A stretch of DNA of 64,000 nt from Oidiodendron maius Zn (taxonomy: Eukaryota > Ascomycota > Leotiomycetes > Myxotrichaceae), in contig KN832902.1 in NCBI GenBank assembly GCA_000827325.1, positions 1-64,000 on the forward strand, in the 5' to 3' direction. This document shows positions 1 through 10,007 of the stretch, in pieces (position 1 is the stretch's first letter; each line of letters starts with the position of its first letter). The notes below the pieces were generated by a model. The model ran no database searches and was not told where the DNA came from. It was given only the letters and a program-made list of their open reading frames with translations. The position numbers and the translations under genes are program-made.

Positions 1-2
1 GT

Positions 3-635
3 CAGTCTTCCATGCCTTCTGCAAGCTGGCCTACTCCTGGCCAACCCGTGAGAGGCTCCCGAATACCCCCCCCTGGTATAGTCCGGATCCGCTGGGTCCC
101 TGGCCATACGCAAGTCCCTGGAAATGAGGCTGCTGACCAGGCAGCTAAGGAGGGTGCTGCCCTCCCCCCTCCTAACTCCCTACCTCTCTCCCTAGCCACC
201 CTGAAAAGACAAGCTAAGGATAAAGGACCTGCGGCAGCAGGCACGCTCTGGCGTACAGTAGCCCCAAAGTCCTACCAGGAACTAGAGATAACAACCTCCC
301 CCCTCCCACCAGATGAGCTGAAGCTTAGACGCCATATACTAGGCCGAATCCTAGCCGCTAGGTCGGGCCACGGTGACTTCGCTGATTACCACGAGCGCTT
401 CAGCCATGAGGACGCCTACCTGCTATGCAGCTGCGGGACCCGTAAAGGACGACTGCACTTCTTCTTTTGCCGTAGGGCTAAGAGACGCAGCCCTCGGCCC
501 CCTGGGGCCCCCTCGCTAGTCCTTCCCACCTTACTTGGCACCCCTAGGGGTGTCAGAGAACTGGCTTCCTGGCTAGACAAGACCCGCTTCTTCGAGGATA
601 TTTGCCCTCGGTACCCCCTTCCTAGCAGAGGCTAG
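3..635 (+). mobile_element. 3' end of a Tad/I-like LINE ORF2 (RNase H and C-terminal zinc motif)
   Basis: The frame is open from the left window edge to a stop at 633-635, so this is the C-terminal ~210 residues of a longer protein. It carries the last RNase H block (WVPGHTQVPGNEAADQAAKE), with the His and Asp expected of a LINE-encoded RNase H, followed by a basic helical stretch and a terminal Cys/His cluster (CSCGTRKGRLHFFFC). This order, RNase H then a late zinc motif, is typical of fungal Tad1-type non-LTR elements, which copy themselves by target-primed reverse transcription. The reverse transcriptase would lie left of the window. The visible part has no stop or frame change. Non-coding DNA after the stop, to about 950, is probably 3' UTR; a (CA)n run lies at about 925-943. 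Confidence 0.8.
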
Positions 636-1684
636 CTGTATAACAACCTCTCTTTTGTTCTATAATATTATTAGTATATCCCTGATGTAGGGCGGAGGTT
701 AGGAGCGCTGAAGGACCTACTGCAGCTGGCAGACACACTTAACCCTGACATAGTGCAGGCTACCCTTCTGACTATAGTGATATGGAACACGCACTACAAG
801 TCACGTCATGTATTATTAGTCTTCTTAGATACTGAAACCCAGGACTTAACTCCTGGCGGCCTTTGCCCTCTATAGGGATTGGCAGGACCGCGTGCTAGTC
901 ACGAGCCTGCGGCCGTTAAATAGCAACACACACACACACACACGCTAACTTAAAGTATATAAGTATGAATATAACTAATACTATCTCCTTATAGTGCGAT
1001 ATTACTTACTTATTGCCTACAGAGTAATTTTATACTAATAAATAAAAGACTATATATTGTTACGGGTTGGACCCGTGAGATGTCTTGGTGCCTAGGGCAC
1101 CTGCAATTCCTTTCTGAATTATCGTACGATCAATACGTTGCCTAGGCAACATATCGGAATATTTGTATTTATACTAGAGTAGTAGAGAATTCTTCTCTCT
1201 TTAGTTTTCTTCTCCTTGTTAATATAGAGGTTCATTGTTGACCGCAGACATCCATTGCAACCCCTCACATATATTATAAATTTATTACGTGCTTTAGGAG
1301 ACAAGTATACATTATATGGTAACTAATTTAGGCAGTAAAGGCATTAAATAGTGAGTTTTATAGGGAGGTTAGTAAGAGAGCGCTATAAAATTAGTGAGTA
1401 TGCCCTATAAATTTAGTGAGTGCTCACTAAATCTAGATGATGACTAATATCCACATACTATTTGGCCGAAAATGGTAATTGATCTGCTGGTATGTGGATG
1501 TATCACGACCCTCATACGAGCCGGGATATAAGCTAGGCTGTATCGATACTAGTATTGAAAGTATAGATACCTTACGATACTGGCATCGATATCGCGTATC
1601 GATACGAGCCTGCTAAGCTCCACCGGTTTCTGCCCTTCTCCCCCTCATTCATCCTCTCCTCCTTTTTAGGCATGGACCTCAGTC
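636..1684. other. Intergenic, AT-rich; no gene seen
   Basis: The first ~300 bases are probably LINE 3' UTR, ending near a CA microsatellite. The rest is AT-rich with short palindromes, for example a TTTAGTGAG/CTCACTAAA hairpin near 1417-1436 and a GTATCGATAC-type cluster at 1540-1612. No reading frame resembling a known protein was found. The last part probably holds the promoter of the HET gene. Confidence 0.5.
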
Positions 1685-3937
1685 ATGGCGCAAACACTCC
1701 ACTCTGAATTCAGTACCAGTTCCGAGATGTCAACAGATATGTGTGATGAATGCAGACAAATCGGAAGTACCGTAGCCTCACGCATGATCTTCGGGTCATT
1801 GAAGAATTCCTGTATGACGCTCATCAGAATACGTTCAAGCTTCAAAAGCATGATCGCAACGGCAGGAAATGGTTGCCCGTCTTGCAAATTCTTCCTGGCA
1901 CAATTTGAAAGAGGCCCAGATTCAAGTCCTCCCTGGGAAAGGGGCCACACAGAACTCCCGGTATTCCTACGCTTGAGACACCTATATAACTCTCGACGGT
2001 ACTTCTGCGATGCATATCTAGAAGTTCTAAACCTACAAGCGAATTTAATTAGAGTTGTTCCAAGCCCCTGGTTGCATATATGTGCTCAACCTGGTATTTG
2101 TCCTAGCTACCTTTAAAAGGAGGCTACTCACCAGCCTAGATGATCCTCTGGCTGCCAATATCTCCGGTAGATATCCAAGTAGCACGCCTATTGACGAGAC
2201 ATGTTTGTCTACTATCACTCAGTGGGTTGACACTTGCGTTGTGAATCATCCATCGTGTACGCCTGAAGCTTCAAAGGATTGGAATATGCCAACTCGGGTT
2301 ATCGATGTTGGACTTCCTACATCATCTTCCAATGTGCGCCTTATTGCCACTTCAGAAGACCAAATCGAACCATGGATTGCATTGAGTTACTGCTGGGGTA
2401 CGGATACCGAGTTCTTCAAGACAACGATGGCCAATGTGGACGACTTGCAAGGATCCATTGACTTTGGAAGCCTTCCTCGAACAGTTCAGGACGCAATAAA
2501 AGTCACTCGCCGCTTGAACTACCGATACTTGTGTAAGCTCTCCTGGCCACCTCTTTCGTGTTGGCGCAGCTTATAATCATTTAGGGGTCGATGCCTTATG
2601 TATAATACAAGACGATCCATCGGACAAATTGCGTGAAATAGACAACATGCGCAACATTTACCGAAATGCAACTCTTACCATTGCTGCAGACAATTCCGGA
2701 TCAGTGAATGATGGTTTTCTCAGAGATCGTCAATTCAGCTTTCCGGCGTTCGCCTCCTTCCGTTACTCAGACGCCGAGGGCAATTCCCTGGGTTGCTTCA
2801 TGTTGTCCGAACCCTTCCATGACAGAAATTATGGCTCTGCCCTGGATCACCGAGGATGGGCGCTTCAAGAACTTATCATTTCCCCGAGGACTTCACATTT
2901 CGGAAGGCAGCAGCTTTTCTGGAACTGCCAGACCAGATTTTGCTCCGAGGCTGAGCCTACCTTGGCCCATACTATGCATACAGAACGGAAGCCGTCGTTG
3001 TATCCAAACATCAAGTCTTTTTTCCTGGGCGCCTACGCCAGGGACAATTACATTACTACGTCCTTGAGAGTTTCTCCGGTTCATCGATCAAACTGGATGC
3101 TGGAGCGTTGGTACAGTATTGTGGAAGATTATGAAAAGCGATTGTTATCGGATGGTGATGACCTATTTCCCGCAATTGCGGGACTCGCCGAAGAAATTGA
3201 ACGACAGACAGGTCTCACTTATTTGGCCGGGTTGTGGGAGGAAGACATTCACCAAGGACTCTTATGGATTTCTTTTAGAGCAGTCAACGCCCCAATGCTG
3301 TATCGAGCACCTTCTTGGAGCTGGGCCGCAGCTCCACGGCTTGAATCACACAAGCCAGAGGAGTCAGGCTCCTATCTTCGGGTTACCGAAGAGTCGAAGC
3401 ATAGAGGATCTTCTCCCCCCCCCTTATCTTCACTGCAAACTCATTGAAGTCTGCATCCAACACAAGGGTGACAAGATCTTCAGTCAACCACGTGTAGGGT
3501 CTTTCATCACGATCCGAAGCATGTGGACATTGGCAGATCAATGGCAAAACCGTCAGGCTCCCTTTTTCAACAGACCTGATACTGGTTCATGGGACCCTGT
3601 GAAAGCCTCTACATGGAGGCAATTTAAAGATATTCCAGAGCCGCTCCCATTTCCAGGACAGATCGTCTGCGACCTCGATTCCATGTACAACCCCACCGAA
3701 GACCCTGACCCTCCCTTCCCTCCAAGCACGGGGTTTTTGCTCATCTCGGAATATCCAATCAGGGGAGAATACTTCGACAAGCGCCTTTTCCTTCCATCAA
3801 TCCTTTGGTGTCTTGTTCTGGAGTCTCGACCACACGGACAAGGGGGATTTGTTCGGAAAGGAGTCGTGCGGATTCCGAGAAAGGAAACCTACCCTCCAGA
3901 ACCTGTGTGGATTGAGAAAACGGTCGAAATATTCTGA
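1685..3937 (+). CDS. HET-domain (heterokaryon incompatibility) protein, frame changes near its 3' end
   Basis: HET proteins trigger programmed cell death when unlike fungal strains fuse. HET blocks are clear: the ALSYCWG motif, then RTVQDAI, then, across an intron, RYLWVDALCIIQD and the REIDNMRNIYRNATLTIAAD block, with RAPSWSWAA further on. An intron at 2533-2584 (GTAAGC..TTTAG) restores TGG-GTC-GAT exactly. An upstream intron at 1961-2054 (branch CTAAAC) would join the N-terminal exon, which carries a C-x2-C pair, in frame; this one is less certain. Past 3400 the homologous frame moves by one base at a run of nine C (3415-3423): the frame ending at 3447 gives way to one that continues (KLIEVC onwards) to a stop at 3937. 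The shift could be a real indel or a homopolymer sequencing error. Without it the protein would lack its last ~170 residues. Confidence 0.72.
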
Positions 3938-4308
3938 ATTATATCAGATTTTGAAATTAGACATCAACTTGGCGTTCTGCGACACCGTGGATGGGTTCAC
4001 CTACAGGCCTCGAAAGCACTGGTGCTTCTTAGCCGAAATTATTGATATCGAAAATTCATCGTTCGGGATATGGCAAATGCTAAGGTGCAAGTCACCTTTT
4101 ACACTAATGGCTGAGGCTTAGAGTTTGCGCCCTCTCAGCTGCGACCAGATATACTGTAGCAACCCTGTATGCACAGCAGCATGACTTTCTTGATTTCACG
4201 ACCGGGATTCGCCAGGAAGAATATTGTGGAATAAAAGTAGGACTTACGGCACCGTCGTAGTTCGGAATTCTAAATTCTTCTCAGTTCTTTCCCGCAGCCC
4301 TGGATGAG

Positions 4309-4907
4309 TTGCTCAGATTGAGCGACCGAGTCCATCAATACTCCACGGAACTCGACGGCAAGAGGATCTGTCACGGCTGCGATGAGAAGAAGACGTCCTT
4401 CCAGAAGTGCGCCAAATACTCACTGTTTTGGTACTGGAACAAGGTAAGAGTCACAGGCCGGATATTCGCGCCAAGTTCTAGCGATGTCAGTCTTGCCAGG
4501 CCAATGGCTGGAATGGTAGAGGCCACAAGCATGATTGTAAGCTCGTCAGGGATAATGACGTGTACGCAATGTTTCTCATGGACTAGGACCATTTCGAAGA
4601 CTTTGTCAAGTTTCCTCTCCATGACACGTCAACTGAAGTCGTAACCCTGGAAGCGGACAGAGCTGATCCAGCTATGTGTGGTGACGATTACTCCGCTGGG
4701 AGTGGAGTTGAAGCTATGAAGACAACTATAGACAATAAGCAGGGGAAGGAGGGAAATTACTCTCTAGAATTAGAGGATCTCCTCAAAGATATCGATTTCA
4801 ATTCCACGACTGACTCAGGACCAACACGCCAGATACAGGACTTGAAGAATTGGCCCTTTGTGGGCAAGACGCCGGTACCTTCCTTGGTAGGGCCGTGCAC
4901 TTCTTGA
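4309..4907 (+). pseudogene. MYND-type zinc-finger gene relic
   Basis: Exon 1 encodes RICHGCDEKKTSFQKCAKY followed by SLFWYWNK. After an intron at 4444-4490 (GTAAGA..TGTCAG) the frame continues SCQANGWNGRGHKHDCKL, giving the C-x2-C...C-x2-C...C-x3-C/H-x3-C layout of a MYND finger (protein interaction). Two finger positions that should be Cys are Tyr and Trp. An in-frame TAG interrupts exon 2 at 4584-4586, after which the same frame runs on (DHFEDFVKFP...) to a stop at 4907. The family normally has an intact finger and no such stop, so this looks like a decayed host gene. The Cys-to-Tyr change would fit a G-to-A transition of the RIP type, but one site proves nothing. The start is not firmly located. 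Confidence 0.6.
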
Positions 4908-5051
4908 GCCACACTAAACGTCAGCGTGTTGATCGCTTCTGAAATATCATCGGAGGAGCAGACTAAGAGTAAACTACTCAGTAACACACCATGAATGCCA
5001 AGTGCCAGCATCAATCGGTAACCCCACCTTCTACAATCTCTACTACCGCTA

Positions 5052-5487
5052 ACGTACTTCATAAGCGAGCTGCGCATATATGCGAGCTGCGCACCTGATT
5101 TTACACCAATATTATCAAAATTGCATATTTATATATCAACAACAGCAGAACCTATTACTTACATAATATACCTATATATTAATCTATAGTCTAGAAATAT
5201 CAGGTTTAATTTATAGGCAATAAAAATAGATAAATTGCTTACAAAGTTAGAAAATCTCTAAAAATCCCGCTTTTTAACCCCTAATTTTAATATATAAGCA
5301 TTTCTAGCTATTTAAGATCTTTAAACTTAGCTTATGATTATTATAGTAGATAAAAAGCTTCAAATCTCAGTTTTGAAGCCTATATGTATTGTTGTTGTTA
5401 ATATTACAGAAGTCAATTTTCGATGATTTTGGTGTAAAATCGGGGTGCGCAGCTCGCATATATGCGCAGCTCGCTTATGAAGTACGT
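5052..5487. mobile_element. 436-bp MITE with 44-bp perfect terminal inverted repeats, TA target sites
   Basis: The left end starts ACGTACTTCATAAGCGAGCT and the right end is its reverse complement. The match is perfect over 44 bp and continues with a few differences for ~20 bp more. TA flanks both ends (5050-5051 and 5488-5489), as for Tc1/mariner/pogo-class insertion; fungal Fot1/pogo elements commonly begin ACGT. The interior is very AT-rich and has no ORF, so the element is non-autonomous. Each TIR itself contains two copies of GCGAGCTGCGCA. The near-perfect TIRs suggest fairly recent insertion. Confidence 0.85.
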
Positions 5488-5794
5488 TACCCAAGAGAGA
5501 CCCTTGTCTTCCAAGTCCAGTTTGGCTCTCTCGCAGCATCTATCACCTGGCGACTCCCTAATGCCGCCCATCCCGGGTCCACACTCTCGATACAAGAATT
5601 CCGTTATAGGTAGCCGCTTCAGCAGAGACCATACTCTTGGTGCGGCAACACTGATTTCCCAGCATGGCGATACGAACCGCCCTTGGGTACCCCGCATCTG
5701 TTTTGACCTTCGTGCTGACTGTGTCGGATGCCAGGGAGCCATGACCCTCCAGCGCCAAGCTACTGCCGTCCCGGGGACCTTATCCTAATTCCTG

Positions 5795-5977
5795 ATGACC
5801 CTCTCTCATTTCTTCTGCTCTTACAATTCAACCGACATGGCAAAGGAGATGCACAGGATATTCAGCGCGACAAGGGTTGTCCTTCACGATCCAGGCGGAA
5901 TCGGCAAGATACGATTAATATTGCCTATGAAACACGTAGTACACACTATGAACTCCAGAACCCTTCATACCTGCTAA
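5795..5977 (+). pseudogene. NB-ARC/P-loop scrap of a STAND/NLR gene
   Basis: A short frame contains RVVLHDPGGIGKIRLIL, resembling the P-loop start of fungal NB-ARC proteins (VLHGLGGIGKTQLA). The P-loop Thr after Lys is Ile here. No other NB-ARC motif (RNBS, GLPL, MHD) is found around it, and the frame stops at 5977. It also abuts the convergent gene ending at 5974. It may be a fragment of a destroyed NLR; the match is short, so confidence is low. Confidence 0.35.
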
Positions 5978-7770
5978 AAAGAGTCATCATCCGAATCAAA
6001 ATAGTAGTCAGGCTCTTCTTCGGTAGTCACATCCATCTCATCGTCAGCATTTCCCCCCTTCTCCCACTGATCAAGTTTCGGTCTTTGCTTGAGCGTTAGC
6101 CCGAATTGCTCCTCGTACGCAACACGGATCATCCGTTTTGTACGGTACTTAAACGTCCCTGGATGAGATACCACGAACATTACTGCATTGAAAAGTTTCA
6201 TTTTGTCCTTTGTCTCGTCTCCATACTGAGGGTACAATATCAGATGTAAGAGCTGGAAAGCTGTATCGCGGGCCAAGCTCTTGTTTCCGGAAATTCGTTG
6301 TCTTTCTTCAGGGTCGTAGTCTGCTTTACCAGCTTTGAGATTGGCAATTACCTGGTCGATAGACAGGTTGCTAAGAACATTAACGTTGAGGAATTTGTAC
6401 GTTTGGAAGAGAGTACGGTAGTGGGAGAGGTCAGAAGGCAGAATCGAAAACATTGGCGGTAGCCGGATTCAACTCCTTTGAGGGCCACATCGAAGAGATT
6501 GATCGGCCCGTGAATGATCTCAGCTGCTTGCGGCTGAGAAGCCTTTTCGTGTCGAACATAGGATTCCAAGTAAGGCATCTTAGACATATCAATGCTGTAA
6601 TTTATGCCTCCGATTCTGATTGTAGCTTTATGACTATCTCCCGTGGTTCTTATCTGCAAAGCCTCTGCGTCAGCGCTATAGTCACAATCGCGAAAGTATC
6701 TTACCGTAGATATGGTCTTTTGCCCTGTTTGAGCAATCTCGGGTTCTTGTGCAGAGCCATCTTGCGTTCCAACCCCCTTGTCAAGATTATACACGTCATC
6801 CCATTTCGAATACAGGTCTTTTGGCAGCATTTCTTTCCTTGTAGCCTTAGAGAGCATCAACCTATCTCTCTCTGCATTATACCTAAGGACAACATTACCA
6901 TCACACTCTTTCCCAAAAGTGATGATCTTCTTTATCAGTGCGGCTAGTTTCCTTAGGTCGTTCTGCTTGCGTGCTTCCCAAGTTTTAATTGTAGCGGCGA
7001 TATCTTCCACCACTGGCTTCTGAAAGGTACCTTTCTGGTGGTATGCTCGCACAAGCTTAGGGGTTTGAGATACCCAGAGCTGTGGGGCGATCTCTTGAAT
7101 GTCAAGCGGCTTATGTGAAACTCGAGTTTTGATTTCAAGAGTTGATTCCAGCGGTACCACCTTTCCATCCTCTTTAATTATTAACTTGGACCCAGTAGGA
7201 GAGGTAATGGGGTCGTTCTCGGCTGAAGATAGAGATAATGCCCCTAACATGCTTGAGACGTCGTCGTGTGCGGGGCTTTTTGCCTTGGAAGAGGTCATTC
7301 TCGTGTCAATGTTGATATAACCGTCTGTCTCGTGGCGGACAATAAAATTCAAGTCACTGAAGCGGTATGAGATGATTCTGTGATGTCCAGTGCTGCCGCG
7401 GACTTGGGTGACAGTATAGGCTTTCTCAAATTCATGACCGTAGCCCCTAAACTCGTGCGGCCCGATATATTCCATAGTCTTGGCCTCGTCACGGCAGAAT
7501 ATTGCCGTATTCTTTGTTACCTCAATGTTGATGGCGAGCTGCATTCTGAGCGATATAGATGAGGCCAGAGTCCTTTTTCAGATGTGGAGAAACTCCCTCA
7601 GCCGACCAAAGAGCAGGGCTGCCAGGGACAGCAATTGTAGGCTTGTCCTGAGGTGCCTCAAGCCAATTGTAAGAGGACAGGTGCTCTACATCAGTGATTG
7701 AAGCCGACGCTGGGGTACCGACTTCTTGGAGATCCATGCGAGAGATCTCGAATATGGTAATAGGGCCCAT
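5974..7770 (-). pseudogene. Damaged gene of the fungal family often labelled 'geranylgeranyl pyrophosphate synthetase'
   Basis: Reading leftwards from 7770, the protein begins MGPITIFEISRMDLQEV and contains HLSSYNWLEAP, TIAVPGSPALWS and GLIYIAQNAARH. It resumes INIEVTKNTAIFC, then FRGYGHEFEKAY, STGHHRIISYRF, QLWVSQTPKLVRAYH and a C-terminal half ending TTEEEPDYYFDSD. These are hallmarks, recalled from the family, of a large Pezizomycotina protein group. No DDxxD prenyltransferase motif is visible, so the common name is doubtful. Two lesions are visible. About 50 family residues are missing between NAARH and INIEV (near 7525-7550) with a change of frame. A second frame change lies near 6450, between GVESGYR and the MFSILPSDLSHYRTLF segment. 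The central ORF could still be translated from an internal ATG at 7544. Function unknown. Confidence 0.65.
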
Positions 7771-8369
7771 GATTGAAACTTGTTGTGAACAAGGTTGATC
7801 TAGAGACCATGGTGTGGCATGCGAAAATCAAGAGTAAAAATTTTGCTGCAGGCTGTGTCAGTCTCCTCTTTTCAACTCGTCGAGCGATCGACGTTGCACA
7901 ACATACTGTACTCCTGTACCACCAATCAGGCTCTAAGGAGGCGGGTCAATAAAGCCAAACATTCTGTCATCATGAGATAAGTCAAAGATAGCCGCTCGAG
8001 CTGGAAGGTTAATCCAAATACGGGGAGTATGATGAACATGCTCCAAGATCAATGGGCGCCATACGATAAGGATTGTGGGTGGAGTGGGCATTGCGCCGAT
8101 GGAGGTGGGTACGAGGCTCTTTCCTTCGGACAAGCTGTATCAATTCTGGCAAGGGAAGGACCTGACAGTTCTAGAACAATTAACGAGACTCAGTTATGTA
8201 TTCCATTTATCTAGCATATCCGTGTAGCCACTTGATCCCACTGGACTCTTGCGTGTCCGACTAAATCATGCTAGAAAGATCCAGCGTCACATAGCCTTAC
8301 GACGACAGCTCCGTGAAACAAAGCTGCGCGCGATCTGATCGTTGAACAGACTCATATCCGCAGTCATCC

Positions 8370-8795
8370 TGCGATATGGTACCGGACTACCGATGTTTGA
8401 GTGTTGACATCAGCACCACTTTGGATCAGAGCCTCCACAATCACAAGGTGTCCTTGTCACGAGGCCAAGTGGAGCGCCGTAGCGCCCGTGGCGCGCTTAT
8501 TCTCTAACGTTGCCTGAAGGTTTACTCCTAAGTGGAGGAACTTTAGAACCGTATTGGCAAGTCCGTGATATGGAGCCCAAGGGAGGGCAGAATGATTGCT
8601 TGTCTGCACATAATATTGGTATAAGTACTCGTCCAGCAAACAATAGAGCCGAAGATTAGTGCAAGCAAACGCATTGATGGCACTTCCGCATCCCAAATTG
8701 CTTGCTACAGACAGGAGCTCATTTGGAAGGGCGAGTAGAGACATCATAACAATAGGCGTAGGTGTGGTGCAGTTTGTTCTCGGCAGGTGTCGCAT
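8370..8795 (-). pseudogene. F-box-ankyrin protein, stopped early in the first ankyrin repeat
   Basis: The frame starts near the ATG before MSLLALPNELLSVASNL, a typical N-terminal F-box of fungal F-box-ankyrin proteins, followed by INAFACTNLRLYCLLDEYLY. The ankyrin part begins GATALHLAS and hits TGA at 8457-8459. Beyond the stop the same frame reads RQGHLVIVEALIQSGADVNT, the rest of a good ankyrin repeat, so the TGA probably replaces CGA, a C-to-T change. The frame then ends near 8370 and no further repeats follow. Full-length relatives have many repeats, so the gene is both interrupted and truncated. F-box proteins recruit substrates to SCF ubiquitin ligases. Confidence 0.6.
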
Positions 8796-9197
8796 TGAGG
8801 TTGTCTGTCTTGGTTATTAACGTCCTCCAATTCATTGTCACATCGTGCGGAACATATTTCGTAGACTAGGTGTAATTATGAAACCGCTTGATAGAGCGCT
8901 AGGGACGGAATTGTCTCGGTAGTGGTCTCGGGTGATAAAACGTCCAGATGGGTCTCTCTGGACCATAACAACGAACTAAGCAATCGAGACAACCGAGTAG
9001 ATCTGTTGGCCGCTGTGAGACAGGTTTACTCACTAGAATGAGTAGTATTGTTATGCAGAGCCGGTTATTCGGTCAAGCATTTTCGGCGATATGCAGATAG
9101 AGATGCAGCTTCCCGGGCGGTGAAAAGAACACAGTTTTCTTTGCTACGACACACTCGCAACACTCTGTCATCACAAGCGCATATGTGGTAGCAACTT

Positions 9198-10007
9198 ATG
9201 GCTGAACTAAAGGACAATACTTTGACCAGCGACCCTTATGGAGATAGTCATCCAAAACGCCGAGCGTGGGCAGAGCCGGACATCTTTGGGAGCGGGGGCC
9301 AGATCATGAAAAGATGCAAGATACCAGCCGTAACAAATCCAGTCAATACACTAAATGCCACCCCTGCCACCCTGGGCAGTCGCAAATCATCTGTCCTGGC
9401 AATACCCCATTCCACTGATACTATTCACCAACTCAGCTCGAAATTAACAGCAATAGTAGAAGTGATCGTTGCGGGCAAAAGCATCGCTGTGGCTACAGCA
9501 TTCTCAGCGGCCCCAGTACAAGAAAGAAGCGCATCTAGGGCAGCTGAAGCTCAGATGACTCCAATGGAAAAGGTAGCTTGGACGGCATTCATAGAAGGAA
9601 CCTGGCGCCTTCCTGAAATCGATTGGGACGATAGTCTTGCGCCTGCGCCCACATCTTCGAAGTCCCTCAAAATCGCACAACGCCGTACAGAAGCTTTAAA
9701 TCAACTATACAAAACTGACCGGGCACATGAAGGACACATTGTCTGGATAATACAAAACCGGATTGAATTATTACCTCTTATCAAGGCTATGGCTCGTGTG
9801 ATCGGATCAGAAAGAAATCTTGTTGGTGGGCGTGTTGAATGGAGCCCAACTGAGTTTGCAGATCTGCAATCAATCAACAAGATACTGTCTACGTCGGAAC
9901 AGATCTGTCAAGGACGTGGTAAAATGGTGCTCTCATCTAATATTCCTGGGGCTATTAATGCCCTGCAAATCAAACGGCGCCATCTTAAAGCATCGATATC
10001 AAAATAA
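9198..10007 (+). CDS. Hypothetical protein, 269 aa, single exon
   Basis: An uninterrupted ATG-to-stop frame of 269 codons that I do not recognise. The first ~100 residues are polar and low in order (PKRRAW, KRCK basic patches); residues ~120-265 look mostly helical and contain EKVAWTAFIEGTWRLPEIDW and a HIVWIIQNRIELLPLIKAMA segment. No signal peptide or clear membrane segment is seen. It lies alone between the F-box-ankyrin relic and the NLR. Codon use looks coding, and the length of the open frame in otherwise stop-rich DNA supports a real gene. It could be lineage-specific. No function is proposed. Confidence 0.5.
   Translation: MAELKDNTLTSDPYGDSHPKRRAWAEPDIFGSGGQIMKRCKIPAVTNPVNTLNATPATLGSRKSSVLAIPHSTDTIHQLSSKLTAIVEVIVAGKSIAVATAFSAAPVQERSASRAAEAQMTPMEKVAWTAFIEGTWRLPEIDWDDSLAPAPTSSKSLKIAQRRTEALNQLYKTDRAHEGHIVWIIQNRIELLPLIKAMARVIGSERNLVGGRVEWSPTEFADLQSINKILSTSEQICQGRGKMVLSSNIPGAINALQIKRRHLKASISK

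Noticed and set aside
4757-5077. Minus-strand 106-aa frame
   Set aside because: It begins in the MITE's left arm and is antisense to the better supported MYND relic.
5413-5758. Minus-strand frames next to the 436-bp MITE
   Set aside because: They start inside or run into the MITE arm and have no recognisable motif.
5974-7770. Functional terpene precursor synthase
   Set aside because: No Asp-rich motifs are visible; the name derives from database labels of this family.
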